Part shown: piece after piece, positions 18,467 through 28,800 of the stretch
How positions within the stretch are numbered: position 1 is the stretch's first letter
Layout of the letters: every line of letters begins with the position of its first letter
Source of the DNA: an uncultured Atopobiaceae bacterium
GTDB lineage: Bacteria; Actinomycetota; Coriobacteriia; Coriobacteriales; Atopobiaceae
Reading direction: 5' to 3'
NCBI GenBank assembly: GCA_934792625.1
Contig: CAKVON010000007.1
Coordinates: forward strand, 46,554 to 110,553
Length of the DNA: 64,000 bases
The notes under the pieces: generated by a model
Seen by the model: the letters and a program-made list of their open reading frames with translations, nothing else
The model's database searches: none
Told to the model about the DNA's origin: nothing
Position numbers and translations under genes: made by a program

Positions 18467-18994
18467 ATGACCTGCGACCGACACGACCACGACGCGAGCG
18501 AGCGGCACTTCTCGGCAGCGGTGGTAACGGTGAGCGACCGAGCCGCGGCCGGGTTGCGCGACGACGAGAGCGGCCCCGCCCTGTCGGCCCTTCTGAGCTG
18601 CAAGGGCTATGAGGTGATCGGCGTCCTGGTGGTGCCCGACGACGTCGACGCAATCGAGTCCGAGCTCGTCCGCCTTGCCGAGAAGGACGTGGCGCTCGTC
18701 CTGACCACGGGTGGAACGGGCTTCTCGCCCCGCGACGTGACGCCCGAGGCCACATGCCGCGTGTGCGAGCGCATGGCACCCGGCATCGCGGAGGCCATGC
18801 GTGCCGCCTCGATGGCCGTGACGGACCGCGCGTGCCTGTCGCGCGGGGTGGCCGGCATCCGCGGGCGGACCCTGGTGGTCAACCTGCCGGGCAGCCCCAA
18901 GGCCGCGGTCGAGAACGTCTCGGCCGTGCTGGGCGCGCTCCCGCACGGCCTGGCCGTGCTTCGCGGCCAGGTCTCGGATTGCGCGAGGGCCTAG
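18467..18994 (+). CDS. mogA: MogA/MoaB family molybdopterin adenylyltransferase
   Basis: 175 aa. It adenylylates molybdopterin before molybdenum insertion. The ATP/MPT loop LTTGGTGFSPRDVTPEAT (residues 80-95) and VVNLPGSPKAAVENV are family hallmarks. GGGAGGT before the ATG at 18467 fixes the start two bases after the previous stop. A GCACTTCTCGGCA repeat at 18505-18517 encodes HFSA just before the first beta-strand (VVTVSD). It is the last gene of the plus-strand run and converges with the TIGR04076/pyridoxal kinase pair. Confidence 0.92.
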   Translation: MTCDRHDHDASERHFSAAVVTVSDRAAAGLRDDESGPALSALLSCKGYEVIGVLVVPDDVDAIESELVRLAEKDVALVLTTGGTGFSPRDVTPEATCRVCERMAPGIAEAMRAASMAVTDRACLSRGVAGIRGRTLVVNLPGSPKAAVENVSAVLGALPHGLAVLRGQVSDCARA

Positions 18995-19044
18995 GCGCGG
19001 GGTTGGTGCCGTGGCGAGGGACCGTCCGGGTCGACGGGAAGGCT

Positions 19045-19401
19045 CTAGTTGGCGGGACCGTCCGGGTTGGCGGGGTTTTCCGGGTCGATGACCTCGGCGA
19101 GAAAGACGTTGAGGGTCTCGACCTCGGGGCAGCAGAACTTGGCCGTTCCTGGCTCGTTTCCGGGGACGGCTCCTCCGTAGCGCAGGATGTCGATGTAGGG
19201 GAATCCCACGTGACAGGCCATGGGGCACATGCGCCCGCGGTCGTGGTCGAAGTCGAAGGTGTCGCCGGGCTTGTGGCCGTGGTGGCAGCGGCACTCGCCC
19301 AGCTGGTCGACGACGGTGACCTTGATGGTCGGGCGGCGTCCGCGCGGCGCGCCCGCCCTCTTGTGCGTGGGGTCGGCGCCCTCGGCGCGCGCCGCGCTCA
19401 T
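19045..19401 (-). CDS. TIGR04076 family small cysteine-rich protein
   Basis: 118 aa. After a basic, disordered N-terminus the protein follows the TIGR04076 pattern: IKVTVVDQLG, GHKPGDTFDFD, MCPMACHVGFPYIDILRYGG and AKFCCPEVE. At least six cysteines suggest a metal site or redox role; the function of the family is not known to me. The ATG overlaps the stop of the upstream pyridoxal kinase gene (ATGA), so the two are co-translated. A degenerate repeat of PANPDG at the C-terminus matches a direct repeat GGGACCGTCCGGGT shared with the 50-base gap after mogA. Confidence 0.7.
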   Translation of the reverse strand: MSAARAEGADPTHKRAGAPRGRRPTIKVTVVDQLGECRCHHGHKPGDTFDFDHDRGRMCPMACHVGFPYIDILRYGGAVPGNEPGTAKFCCPEVETLNVFLAEVIDPENPANPDGPAN

Positions 19402-20240
19402 CGGTCCACCACCGACAGGTACTTCTCGACAGGAAGGCCCATGGCCTTGTCCTTCTGGTCCTGGTTGAGGTAGATGAGCTGGCGGACGGCGTCCATGGCG
19501 TTGGACGTGGCATCGGCCAGGGTGCGGCCCTGCAGCACGCGGCCCATGAGGACCGACGAGAAGATGTCGCCCGTGCCCGGGAAGTAGACGGGAATCTCGT
19601 CGAAGGGGATGAGGAAGCGCTCGTCGGCAAGATGGTCGTAGCCGACGACGGCGTGTCGGCCGTCGACCAGGGAACTGGTGACGACGACAGACTTGGCACC
19701 GACCTCGCGGATCTTGTCCACCAGGGCGTCGGCCTCGGTCCGTGTGATGCCCTCCTTGGCGGGTGCTATCGGAGTGTCGGTGAGCAGGCAGGCCTCGGTG
19801 TAGTTGGGGACGGTGCAGTCGGCGACCGCGACCAGGCGGCGCATGTGGCCGATCGTGGACTCGGGGACGCCTGCGTACAGCGATCCGTTGTCGCCCATGA
19901 TCGGGTCGACGAAGACACGGGTTCCGCGGGCGGCCCGCTCCTCGCAGAAGGAGGCGATGCGGGTGGCCTGCTCCTCGGTGACGATGAAGCCGGTGGAGAT
20001 GGCGTCGAACTCGAAGCCCAGGTGACCCCAGATCTCCAGGGCGCGGTTGACGTAGTCCGTCAGGTCCTGGATGTAGAACTCGGGGTAGTCCAGCGTGTCC
20101 GACACGATCGCGGTGGGCAGGTTGTGGATGCGAAAGCCCATGTGCGACAGGACGGGCAGCATGGCCGCCAGGGCCACCTTGCCGTAGCCGCACATGTCGT
20201 TGATCAGCAGGACCTGGTCGTTGGCCTTGGGTTGCGTCAT
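19398..20240 (-). CDS. Pyridoxal/pyridoxamine kinase (PdxK/PdxY family)
   Basis: 280 aa ribokinase-fold kinase of the pyridoxal kinase group, producing PLP for PLP enzymes. Seen are the N-terminal LLINDMCGYGKVALAAMLPVLS, VFVDPIMGDNGSLY, VPNYTEACLLT (substrate lid) and the ATP/anion-hole FPGTGDIFSSVLMG with the catalytic Asp. The ATG at 20240 has AAAGG about 12 bases upstream. It shares a transcript with the TIGR04076 gene and runs toward the selenium/molybdenum island, which contains a PLP enzyme; a functional tie is plausible but unproven. Confidence 0.88.
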   Translation of the reverse strand: MTQPKANDQVLLINDMCGYGKVALAAMLPVLSHMGFRIHNLPTAIVSDTLDYPEFYIQDLTDYVNRALEIWGHLGFEFDAISTGFIVTEEQATRIASFCEERAARGTRVFVDPIMGDNGSLYAGVPESTIGHMRRLVAVADCTVPNYTEACLLTDTPIAPAKEGITRTEADALVDKIREVGAKSVVVTSSLVDGRHAVVGYDHLADERFLIPFDEIPVYFPGTGDIFSSVLMGRVLQGRTLADATSNAMDAVRQLIYLNQDQKDKAMGLPVEKYLSVVDR

Positions 20241-20828
20241 GGTTCGTTCGCCTTTCGTCGGCGGTTGGGTTTTGGTTGCGGGAGGCGCGTTTGCCTGGGT
20301 GGGGGCTCCTGTGGGCGTGGCCCGCGCTCGGGTGGCGGATGGCGCGCGCCCGGAGCATGTCGCCCATGCTAGCGCGAGTTGGTGTCGGGCGCGTTTCGGG
20401 CGCGGCGTGTGGTTGGGCATGCCGGCTGGCCCCAAGCAACGTGGAGAAATCTTGCTGCCCGAGGCACTTCTCGGCAGGGTGGGTATGGAGGGGGCCGCCG
20501 CGGGGAATCACATAGGTATGCGCAAGGTCGCATGTGCTAGGGCCGACGCCCTTTGACGCCGGCGGCATTACGACCGAAAAGTGGGGGTCCCGTGGTCATG
20601 TCCGGGGCCCTCGTCTAGTTTTGGGGCCCTTACTTGCCGAGGCCGTCTCCGCCAGGCAATCGCAAGGCGCTGACGGTTTTGGGCACGCATCGTGACGGTC
20701 GCATAACTGTCGTTGTTGGATAATGAATTTCATATTAGAAGAACCTCTGGTAGCTAATTTCGTGCCGCTGTCGCGCGGCCCGTCTCGGGCGCGCCTTGCG
20801 CGGCGCGCCGTTTGGGGAGGGCACACCT
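20241..20828. other. 588-base gene-free divergent region
   Basis: Between the divergent pyridoxal kinase and aldo-keto reductase genes. It contains one exact GCACTTCTCGGCA repeat (20464-20476), an unusual AT-rich island (about 20700-20765) with the dyad ATGAATTTCAT at 20723-20733, and a GGCGCGCC direct pair near 20788-20812. I see no tRNA, no recognisable riboswitch and no convincing coding frame. It may hold two promoters and possibly a small RNA. Confidence 0.5.
20464..20476 (+). repeat. GCACTTCTCGGCA repeat, exact copy, intergenic
   Basis: Exact copy of the 13-base repeat, in the long gap upstream of the pyridoxal kinase and aldo-keto reductase genes, about 350 bases from the nearer coding start on the plus strand. 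Confidence 0.8.
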
Positions 20829-21758
20829 ATGGACTACGTCGACTTTGGCAGCAACGGCATGCGTGCGTCGGAGGTCGTGATGGGCTTCTGGCGCATTCCC
20901 GACAAGACGAGCGGCGAGGTGGCGACCCTGGTCGAGGCCGGCGTGGACGCCGGCGTCAACATGCTTGACGTCGCCGATGCCTACGGCCGCGGCGCCTGCG
21001 AGCAGATCCTTGGCGACGCGCTGGCGTCGCGCCCCGGCCTGCGCGACCGCGTGCTGGTCCAGACCAAGTGCGGCATCGTCAAGGGCGACGACTTCACCTG
21101 GTACGACTTCTCCCGCGCCCACATCGTCGAGGCGGTCGAGGGCAGCCTGGCGCGCCTGGGCACCGACCACGTGGACTCGCTTCTGCTGCATCGCCCCGAC
21201 GTGCTGATGGAGCCGGACGAGATTGCCGCCGCCTTCGACGAGCTGCGTGCCTCGGGCAAGGTGCTCGAGTTCGGCGTGAGCAACCTCGGACCCGCCGGCA
21301 TCTCGCGCATCCAGGCGAGCCTGGACTTCCCCCTGGCGTGCAACCAGATCCAGCTGAGCTGCGGGCACACCGCGCCGGTGGACGCGACCATCTACTACAA
21401 CATGGGCGTCGACGAGGCCGTCTCGCGCGACGCGGCGACGCTGGACTGGTGCGCCGCGCACGACATGGTGGTCCAGTCGTGGTCGAGCCTGCAGGTCAGC
21501 CGCGAGTTTGGGACCTTCCTCGGCGCGAGCGAGTACGTCGCGCTCAACGACAGGCTCGACAAGGTGTCGGCGGACCGTGGCGTCACGCCCGCGGCGGTCG
21601 CCCTGGCCTGGATCTTGCGCCTGCCCATGCGCACGCAGGCCGTCATCGGCACCTGCGACCCGGTGCATGCCCGCGAGGCCGCGGCGGCAAGCGACGTGCG
21701 CCTGACGCGCCGCGAGTGGTACGAGATCTACTCGGCGGCGGGCCACAGGCTCCCGTAG
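20829..21758 (+). CDS. Aldo/keto reductase
   Basis: 309 aa NAD(P)H-dependent oxidoreductase with the AKR TIM-barrel. The catalytic tetrad is present: Asp47 and Tyr52 (LDVADAYG), Lys80 (VQTKCG) and His121 (LLLHRPD). GVSNLGPAGI, IQLSCGH and the C-terminal cofactor loop VIGTCDPVHAREAAA resemble the YdhF/YcsN subgroup. The ATG at 20829 is preceded by GGGGAGG; an upstream in-frame ATG at 20796 has no ribosome site. Substrate unknown. A histidine phosphatase gene follows 49 bases later and may be co-transcribed. Confidence 0.9.
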   Translation: MDYVDFGSNGMRASEVVMGFWRIPDKTSGEVATLVEAGVDAGVNMLDVADAYGRGACEQILGDALASRPGLRDRVLVQTKCGIVKGDDFTWYDFSRAHIVEAVEGSLARLGTDHVDSLLLHRPDVLMEPDEIAAAFDELRASGKVLEFGVSNLGPAGISRIQASLDFPLACNQIQLSCGHTAPVDATIYYNMGVDEAVSRDAATLDWCAAHDMVVQSWSSLQVSREFGTFLGASEYVALNDRLDKVSADRGVTPAAVALAWILRLPMRTQAVIGTCDPVHAREAAAASDVRLTRREWYEIYSAAGHRLP

Positions 21759-21807
21759 CCACCCCACGGTACTTCTCAACCAGAAACCATCCGAAAGGAG
21801 CACGGCC

Positions 21808-22479
21808 TTGCGCACCCTGTACCTCATGCGTCACGGCACGACCATCTTCAACGAGCGAAACAAGGTCCAGGGCTGGGGCGACTCGCCGCTGTCCGCGTAT
21901 GGCCGCCGCCAGGCCGCGTGGATGGGGCGCTGGTTCGACGAGCACGGAGTCAGCTTCGACCACGCGTACTGCTCGACCTCCGGGCGCACCGCGCAGACGC
22001 TCGAGCTCGCGACGCGCTCGTCGATGCCGTACGCGCGCCTGGGCGGGCTGCGCGAGTTCTACTTTGGCCTGTTGGAGGGGGAGAGCGGAAGCCTCGTGGC
22101 ACCCGACCCCTTCGGCGAGTTCCTCGTCCAGTTCGGCGGCGAGTCCAGCGCGCGGGTGACCGAGCGCATGGTGGCCACGCTGACCGACGTCATGGGCCGC
22201 GACGGCCACGAGTGCGTGCTGGCGGTCTCGCATGGCTCCTCGGGGTTCGCCTTCTACCAGGCAAACGAGCGGCGCTCCGACATCGACCTCGGAGGGCATC
22301 TGCCCCCGCGTGCCTCCGCGATCCGCTATGACTTCGATGGCGAGAAGTTCTTCGCGAGGCAGCTGATCGTTCCGGTGGACGACGAGCTCGACCAGGTGGA
22401 GCTTCCCGCGGAGTCCGAGTACGTCGACATCGTCGTGCCCACCCGCGCCCGCCACGTGGCGATTCCCGCGCGCGCCTAG
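21808..22479 (+). CDS. Histidine phosphatase (phosphoglycerate mutase-like)
   Basis: 223 aa cytoplasmic protein with the phosphohistidine motif LMRHGTT at residues 6-12 and the second catalytic His in LAVSHGSSG. The TTG start is supported by AAAGGAG ten bases upstream; no ATG precedes the RHG motif. It is likely a phosphatase on small phosphoesters rather than a glycolytic mutase, since the alignment to the mutase-specific regions is weak. It converges with the MarR gene at 22496, with both stops in duplicated GCCTAGGC palindromes. Confidence 0.85.
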   Translation: MRTLYLMRHGTTIFNERNKVQGWGDSPLSAYGRRQAAWMGRWFDEHGVSFDHAYCSTSGRTAQTLELATRSSMPYARLGGLREFYFGLLEGESGSLVAPDPFGEFLVQFGGESSARVTERMVATLTDVMGRDGHECVLAVSHGSSGFAFYQANERRSDIDLGGHLPPRASAIRYDFDGEKFFARQLIVPVDDELDQVELPAESEYVDIVVPTRARHVAIPARA

Positions 22480-22511
22480 GCCTCGCCCCGTGCGCCTAGG
22501 CCTCGTCCCCC
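22472..22511 (+). repeat. Tandem ~20-base duplication carrying both convergent stop codons
   Basis: GCGCCTAGGCCTCG followed by CCCCGT or TCCCC occurs twice in a row. Each unit contains the palindrome GCCTAGGC, whose TAG ends the phosphatase gene in the first unit and, read on the other strand, ends the MarR gene in the second. Confidence 0.7.
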
Positions 22512-22954
22512 TGTGACTGCGCCGCCTCCAGGCCGTCCGACAGCTTGTGCAGGACGTCGACTAGCCCCTCGAGCTCCTCGTCGCTGACGCCCGCAAAGAC
22601 TGCCGAGGTGGCGTCGGCGACCTCGGTGCCATGCCCGCGCAGGTAGTCGCGGCCGCGCGCGGTCATGCGCACGTCGATGCTGCGGCAGTCCGCCTGCGAG
22701 CGGCGCATGGTCACAAGGCCGCGCCTCTCCAGCGGCTCGAGCATGCGCTTGGCGTTCTGGCGCGTGGTGCCGGCGAAGTCGGCCAGGTCGCGCACACTGT
22801 GGGGGCCCTCGCCCATGTTGGCCAGCATCGTCAGCAGGAACCACTGGCGGTAGGTTGCCTCGCCGGAGTGCGTGTCGGCGTAGCGCGCGAAGCCGCTGGT
22901 GAACATCGACATCACCGCCACGGCATAGCTCTCGACCCCGGGCCTCGTGGGCAT
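22496..22954 (-). CDS. MarR family transcriptional regulator
   Basis: 152 aa winged-helix regulator. The recognition region is SVRDLADFAGTTRQNAKRMLEPLERRGL followed by the wing RRSQADCRSIDVRMTARG. The ATG at 22954 has GGGAGG six bases upstream, so longer in-frame starts were rejected. It is divergent from asnS. The leader contains TTGACGTAATCACGTA (about 22981-22996 on the minus strand), a short dyad that could be its own operator. Ligand and targets are unknown. Confidence 0.85.
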   Translation of the reverse strand: MPTRPGVESYAVAVMSMFTSGFARYADTHSGEATYRQWFLLTMLANMGEGPHSVRDLADFAGTTRQNAKRMLEPLERRGLVTMRRSQADCRSIDVRMTARGRDYLRGHGTEVADATSAVFAGVSDEELEGLVDVLHKLSDGLEAAQSQGDEA

Positions 22955-23316
22955 GCGTTCCTCCCGTCGTTGCAGCCAATACGTGATTACGTCAAAAAAC
23001 GCAACATGGTGCGCTTCTTGCTTACGGCCAGTATAGACCCCTTTTCTACCGAGAAGTGCATCGTGTTGCCCGTATGTGCGCGCCGCGCGTCTGGCCGCGC
23101 GACCGCCCGTTCGCCCGCCGGGCATGCCCTACCGCCCGCGACGCTATGTGCCCGCATGCGGTTGCACGGTCGCGACTCGGCGCGCACGGGCTAGAATAGA
23201 TAGGTTAAAACGCAAGGGGACCGACGGCGTGACGCCTCGTCGGGCCCGACACCCGCGGTTCGCCCGACGTCCTTCTCGGCACGTGGCGCGGCCGCCATCC
23301 ATGAGGAGGTCCCATC
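22955..23316. other. Divergent promoter region between marR and asnS
   Basis: 362 bases without a gene. Readable elements are the dyad CGTGATTACG close to the marR start, TATACT (minus strand, about 23029) and TAGAAT (plus strand, 23192-23197) as candidate -10 hexamers, a one-mismatch repeat copy TACCGAGAAGTGC at 23047-23059, and a core copy CTTCTCGGCA at 23272-23281 just before the asnS ribosome site. Confidence 0.5.
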
Positions 23317-24723
<1,407 letters not shown>

Positions 24724-24806
24724 GCCGCCGACGTTCCCATTCGAGATTGCAGCGCCTGACAACGCCTCGGGACGACGGTCCATGCAGGCATGATGGCGTG
24801 CGGCTG

Positions 24807-24840
24807 AAGGCCACCCCGACGGTGACGGGGTGACCTTTGT
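24807..24840 (+). terminator. Hairpin terminator between asnS and the YvlD-like gene
   Basis: Stem AAGGCCACCCCG / CGGGGTGACCTT with one wobble around a 7-base loop, followed by a short T-rich end. It lies between two convergent genes and could act in both directions. Confidence 0.65.
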
Positions 24841-24897
24841 CATAACGCGATATGTTCGGGTGGCAGCCCCCTTGCCAGGCGTCCGCCCGTCGGGCGC

Positions 24898-25257
24898 CTA
24901 CTCGTCGGCGGTGGCCCCCAGAAGCGCCGACACGATCGAGATGACGATCGCGCCCAGAAGCGCCGAGCCGAACGACCCCACGTAGACGCCCGCGTGGAAG
25001 ATGTTGCGCGCGAAGAAGCTGGCAAGCTCGAGCATGCCCGCGTTGATGACGAGCGCGAACAGCCCCAGCGAGACGATCGTCAGCGGCAGCGCCATCATGC
25101 TGAGCAGCGGCTTGATCCACGTGTTGACGAACGCTAGCGCCAACGCGGTCCACAGCGCGGCCGCGAAGTCGCTGCCGACAAAGCCCATGCCGGGCACGAC
25201 CCACGCCGCGACCATCACGGCGACGGCGGTAAGAATCCAACGGACGACGAACTTCAT
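24898..25257 (-). CDS. YvlD/phage-holin-4 family small membrane protein
   Basis: 119 aa with four hydrophobic helices, beginning VVRWILTAVAVMVAAWVVPGM and containing FVNTWIKPLLSMMALPLTIVSLGLFALVINAGML, the highly characteristic signature of the YvlD (Phage_holin_4_2) family. These are chromosomal membrane proteins of unknown role, sometimes in envelope-stress regulons. GAGAGGAG precedes the ATG at 25257. The gene is divergent from the TrpR-like gene. Confidence 0.85.
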   Translation of the reverse strand: MKFVVRWILTAVAVMVAAWVVPGMGFVGSDFAAALWTALALAFVNTWIKPLLSMMALPLTIVSLGLFALVINAGMLELASFFARNIFHAGVYVGSFGSALLGAIVISIVSALLGATADE

Positions 25258-25366
25258 GGTGGCTCCTCTCGCCAGTGTCAACAAGGTCAGTATGCCCCGC
25301 TCCCGCCCGCACCATGCGCCTTCACCAACCCTGCGAACGCCTGCCACTGCATTAGGGTAAAGTGAT

Positions 25367-25379
25367 TGCCGAGAAGTGC
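25367..25379 (-). repeat. TGCCGAGAAGTGC repeat, exact copy, intergenic
   Basis: Exact inverse copy of the 13-base repeat, in the 200-base divergent gap between the YvlD-like gene and the TrpR-like gene, about 80 bases before the latter's start and next to ATTAGGGTAAAGT, a possible promoter stretch. Confidence 0.8.
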
Positions 25380-25457
25380 CGTGCGCTCGCAGCCAACCCA
25401 CGCCTGCGACCGCGCGCATGCCGACCGCGAACGCAACCCGTCCCGAGAGGGGGAGCC

Positions 25458-25796
25458 GTGACCAAGGACGACCTGCTGGACATGCCCGAGGTGGACGTGC
25501 TGCTTCGGGCGATCTGCTCGCTCGAGAACCCCGACGAGGCCCGCGCCCTCATGCTCGACCTGGCCACCCCGCGCGAGATCGCGGATTTCGCCCAGCGCCT
25601 CGAGGTCGCGCGCCTGCTGTCCGCGGGCGAGTCCTACCTGGCGGTCTCCGCCCGCACCGGCGCCTCGTCGACCACGGTCAGTCGCGTCTCTAAGTGCCTC
25701 AACGGTGCCGAGGGCGGCTATCGCATCGTGTTGGGACGACTTGCCGCCGCTGACGCCCCCGCCAATCCCGGCGCTGTCTCCGGCGACGCCAATTAG
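25458..25796 (+). CDS. YerC/YecD family TrpR-related DNA-binding protein
   Basis: 112 aa. A TrpR-like helix-turn-helix is seen in LATPREIADFAQRLEVARLLSAGESY followed by SARTGASSTTVSRVSKCL. Family members occur near DNA-metabolism genes and are presumed repressors. The GTG at 25458 is supported by GAGGGGGAG seven bases upstream; an upstream in-frame ATG at 25362 would encode the 13-base repeat and has no family similarity. It lies 64 bases before addB. Confidence 0.85.
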   Translation: MTKDDLLDMPEVDVLLRAICSLENPDEARALMLDLATPREIADFAQRLEVARLLSAGESYLAVSARTGASSTTVSRVSKCLNGAEGGYRIVLGRLAAADAPANPGAVSGDAN

Positions 25797-25860
25797 TGTC
25801 CGCGTCTCCCGCTACCATGGTTGAGGAAACTCCCATGGCAGCGACGACAAGGACCAATCC

Positions 25861-28800
25861 ATGTCCCAAATCCAAAATGACGCGCGCGTCAGTGCCCTGA
25901 CTTCCGACGCCGTGCTCGACGAGCTTCGAGGTTCGTTGCGGCGCTGCGGTCGTGCGGTTCTGCTGGTGCCCTCGTTCACCGTGGCGCTCGACGCGCAGCG
26001 CACGCTCGCGGCCCACGACGACCTCACCGTTGGCGTCACGGTCACGACGCCCGCGGCCTGGGCGGCGGGCCTGTGGGGTCGCTATGGCGACGGACGCGCG
26101 CTCGTCTCCGCGGCCGAGCGCCAGGTGCTTGCGCGTAGGACGGTCGACGATGCCCCGGACGGCGTCTTGGGCCCTGCCGACCGTGGCCGCGGCACCGCCC
26201 GACTGGTCGCGCGCCTCGCCTCGGAGGCCCTGTGCGCCCTGCCCGTCACGCGCACAGGCGAGCTCGACGAGTCGTCGCTTCCCGAGCTTACCGTGGGCGA
26301 GCTTGCCGCCATCCGCCTGGTGGCCTCCTACCAGGCGACGCTCGAGGACCGCTTTCGGGTGGAGCCCTGCGTCGCCATGCGCGACCTGCCCGGACGCATC
26401 CAGGCGGCCGGCGGCCCCGTGTGCTCGGTGGTCCTGGCCGGCTTCGACGAGATGCCTCTCGCCCAGCGCCTGTTCGTGCGCGGCCTGGCACAGGCCGGCT
26501 GGCCCGTCATGTTCGCGTCGGATGCCGCCGGGGGTCCCGCAGGCGACAAGGCGCGCGCCCTGGCCGATGCCTTGGCCGGCACCGACAACCTCACGGTCTT
26601 CGACCTCTCTGCCCAACGGGACGCCCAATCCGAACGTGCCGCCGCAGACGATACGGCTGACGGCTCCGCGGTTCTGGCGCGTGCCCCCGAGCTCGAGGAA
26701 CTTCTCGGCAAGCTGTTCTGCCCCGGCGCAGATCCCGTCGTGGCCGGCGGCGCGGTCCGCATGCTGGAGCCCGCGGGCCCCCTGGCCGAGGCCGAGCTCG
26801 TGGCGCGCGAGGTCGGCGCCCTGGCGATGGGCGGGGCGAGGCGCGTGGTCGTGTGCACGTCCGACGTCCGTCGTGCGTGGCGTGAGCTCGCGCCCAAGCT
26901 CGCCGCCCGTGGCGCGCGCGTGTCCGCACAGCTCACCGTACCCGTGCGCTCCACCGGTGCGGGCCGCTCCTTCCTGCTGTTTGCCGAGGGCGTGGCGCGC
27001 CTGGCAGAGCTCGACTGGCCCGAGCCCGAGCAGGGCCCGTGGGGCGAGGTGCCGCGCCTGGGCGACATGGACTGGTGGCCTCCCACCGGGCTCGTGGACT
27101 TCCTGCTGAGCGACATCTCCGGCATCGAGCCCGAGGCAGCCTGGGCGCTCGACCGCAAGTGGCGAGGCGACCGCCTGCTCACGCCCGCGGCCGTGCTCGA
27201 CGACCTGTCGCGCGTCTCGACGACCTCCGGCTGCGTGGCTGCCGCCCTGCGCGACCTGCTGCTGGGGCGCATGGGTACCGCCGCGCAGAAGGTCTGGCGC
27301 GCCTACGCCGAGCGCCACCCCGATGCCCGTGATTTGCATGCGGTCGAGACCGAGTCCGCGCTGGCTGCCATATCGGACGTCTGCCGCGCCATGGGTTGCG
27401 TGGGCGTCACCTGCTCGCGCGCCAAGAATGCCCGCGAGGACGCGCTTCCCCTTAGCAAGATCGTGAGGCTCGCGAGCGACACGCTCGAGCTCGTGAGCGT
27501 GGGCACGCATCCGGTCCTCGAGCCCGTGACCCGTGGCTCAGGTCCCGTGCTCGAGGTCGCCATCGCCAGCCCCTCCGATGTCTCCCGGATGCCTGCCGCC
27601 TCGGCGGACGCGCTGGTCATGATGGGTCTCGACACCGTCGGCTCGCCCGTCTCGTGCGACGAGGGGGCATACGCCCTTCTCGCCGGCAAGGTCGGCTGCG
27701 CACCCCTGGCCGAGCCGCTGGAGCGCGTGCGCGCCACCATGCGCGCCTGCGTAGCCGTGCCGACGTCGACGCTTCTGCTGGAGCGCCCGCTCGCCGACTC
27801 CGACTCCAAGCCCACCTACCCCGCCGTCATGCTGACCGAGCTTCTCGAGGCATATGGCTACCACGGTCGGCGTGACGAGACGATGCCCCTGGGCGTCGCG
27901 AGCGCCGGCGAGGACCGCCTGGGCGAGAACATCTCGGCATCGGGCAACCCCGACCGCCGCGTCGGCGCCTGCGACCCGTCCGTGGCCGGTCGCATCGACG
28001 CGGACCTGCGCGGCCTCGTCGTGGTCCCGCGCAACGGCTCTCCCGTCACGCCCGACCTGCGCCCGACGCTTTCCGCCTCACAGATCGAGTCCTACCTCGA
28101 GTGCCCGTACAAGTGGTTCTCCCTGCGCAGGCTCGGCCTCGACGGCATCGACGCCGGCTTCTCCAATCTCGAGAAGGGCTCGTTCGTGCACCGCGTCCTG
28201 GAGGTCACGCACCGCGCGATGCTGCGCGAGGCAGCGGGCCTCCCGGCGTTCGGGGCGCCCGCCGACGCCTTCCGCGACCCGCGCGAGCGCCTGCTGCGCT
28301 CCCGCGTGAACGCGGCCACGCTCGCGCGTGCGACCGAGCTGCTCGACTCCGAGTTCGACGCACACCTCGCACATCAGCGCATGAGGGCCCACAAGCGCTC
28401 CGATCAGGCGCTCGTTCCGCACGTGCCCTCGCAGGACAAGCAACTCGAGCGACTGCGCGATGACCTTCGCTCGACGCTCGAGTTCGAGATGACGGTCCTT
28501 GAGGGCTTCGAGCCAAGGTTCTTCGAGATGCGCTTTGGCGGGTCGTCGGGCATCGCCGTCGACTATGCCGGCGCCGACTTCGTCGGCAGCATCGACCGCA
28601 TCGACGTCGATGCGGCGGGCCATGCCATCATCATCGACTACAAGCACAAGTCGCGCCTGTTCTACGATTACGCGCTGGCGGACGGTGACGGCCTGGTCCC
28701 GGGCAAGCTTCCCCGTCACGTGCAGGCGCTCATCTACGCGCAGGTCGTGAGGAAGCACCTCGACAAGATGGGGCTCACGGCGACCGGTGCCGTCTACCTG

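Noticed and set aside
15276..18779. An 1167-codon open frame on the minus strand across moaA-moaC-moeA
   Set aside because: It is the antisense shadow of GC-rich coding DNA, with His/Arg/Ala-rich composition and no family motif, while the plus-strand genes have clear catalytic motifs.
18995..19080. Direct repeat GGGACCGTCCGGGT in the mogA/TIGR04076 junction
   Set aside because: Only two copies, and the second is explained by coding for the TIGR04076 tail; too little to call an element.
25362..25457. Longer start for the TrpR-like gene
   Set aside because: The extension would be encoded by the 13-base repeat and basic low-complexity sequence; the GTG at 25458 has a strong ribosome site and matches family length.
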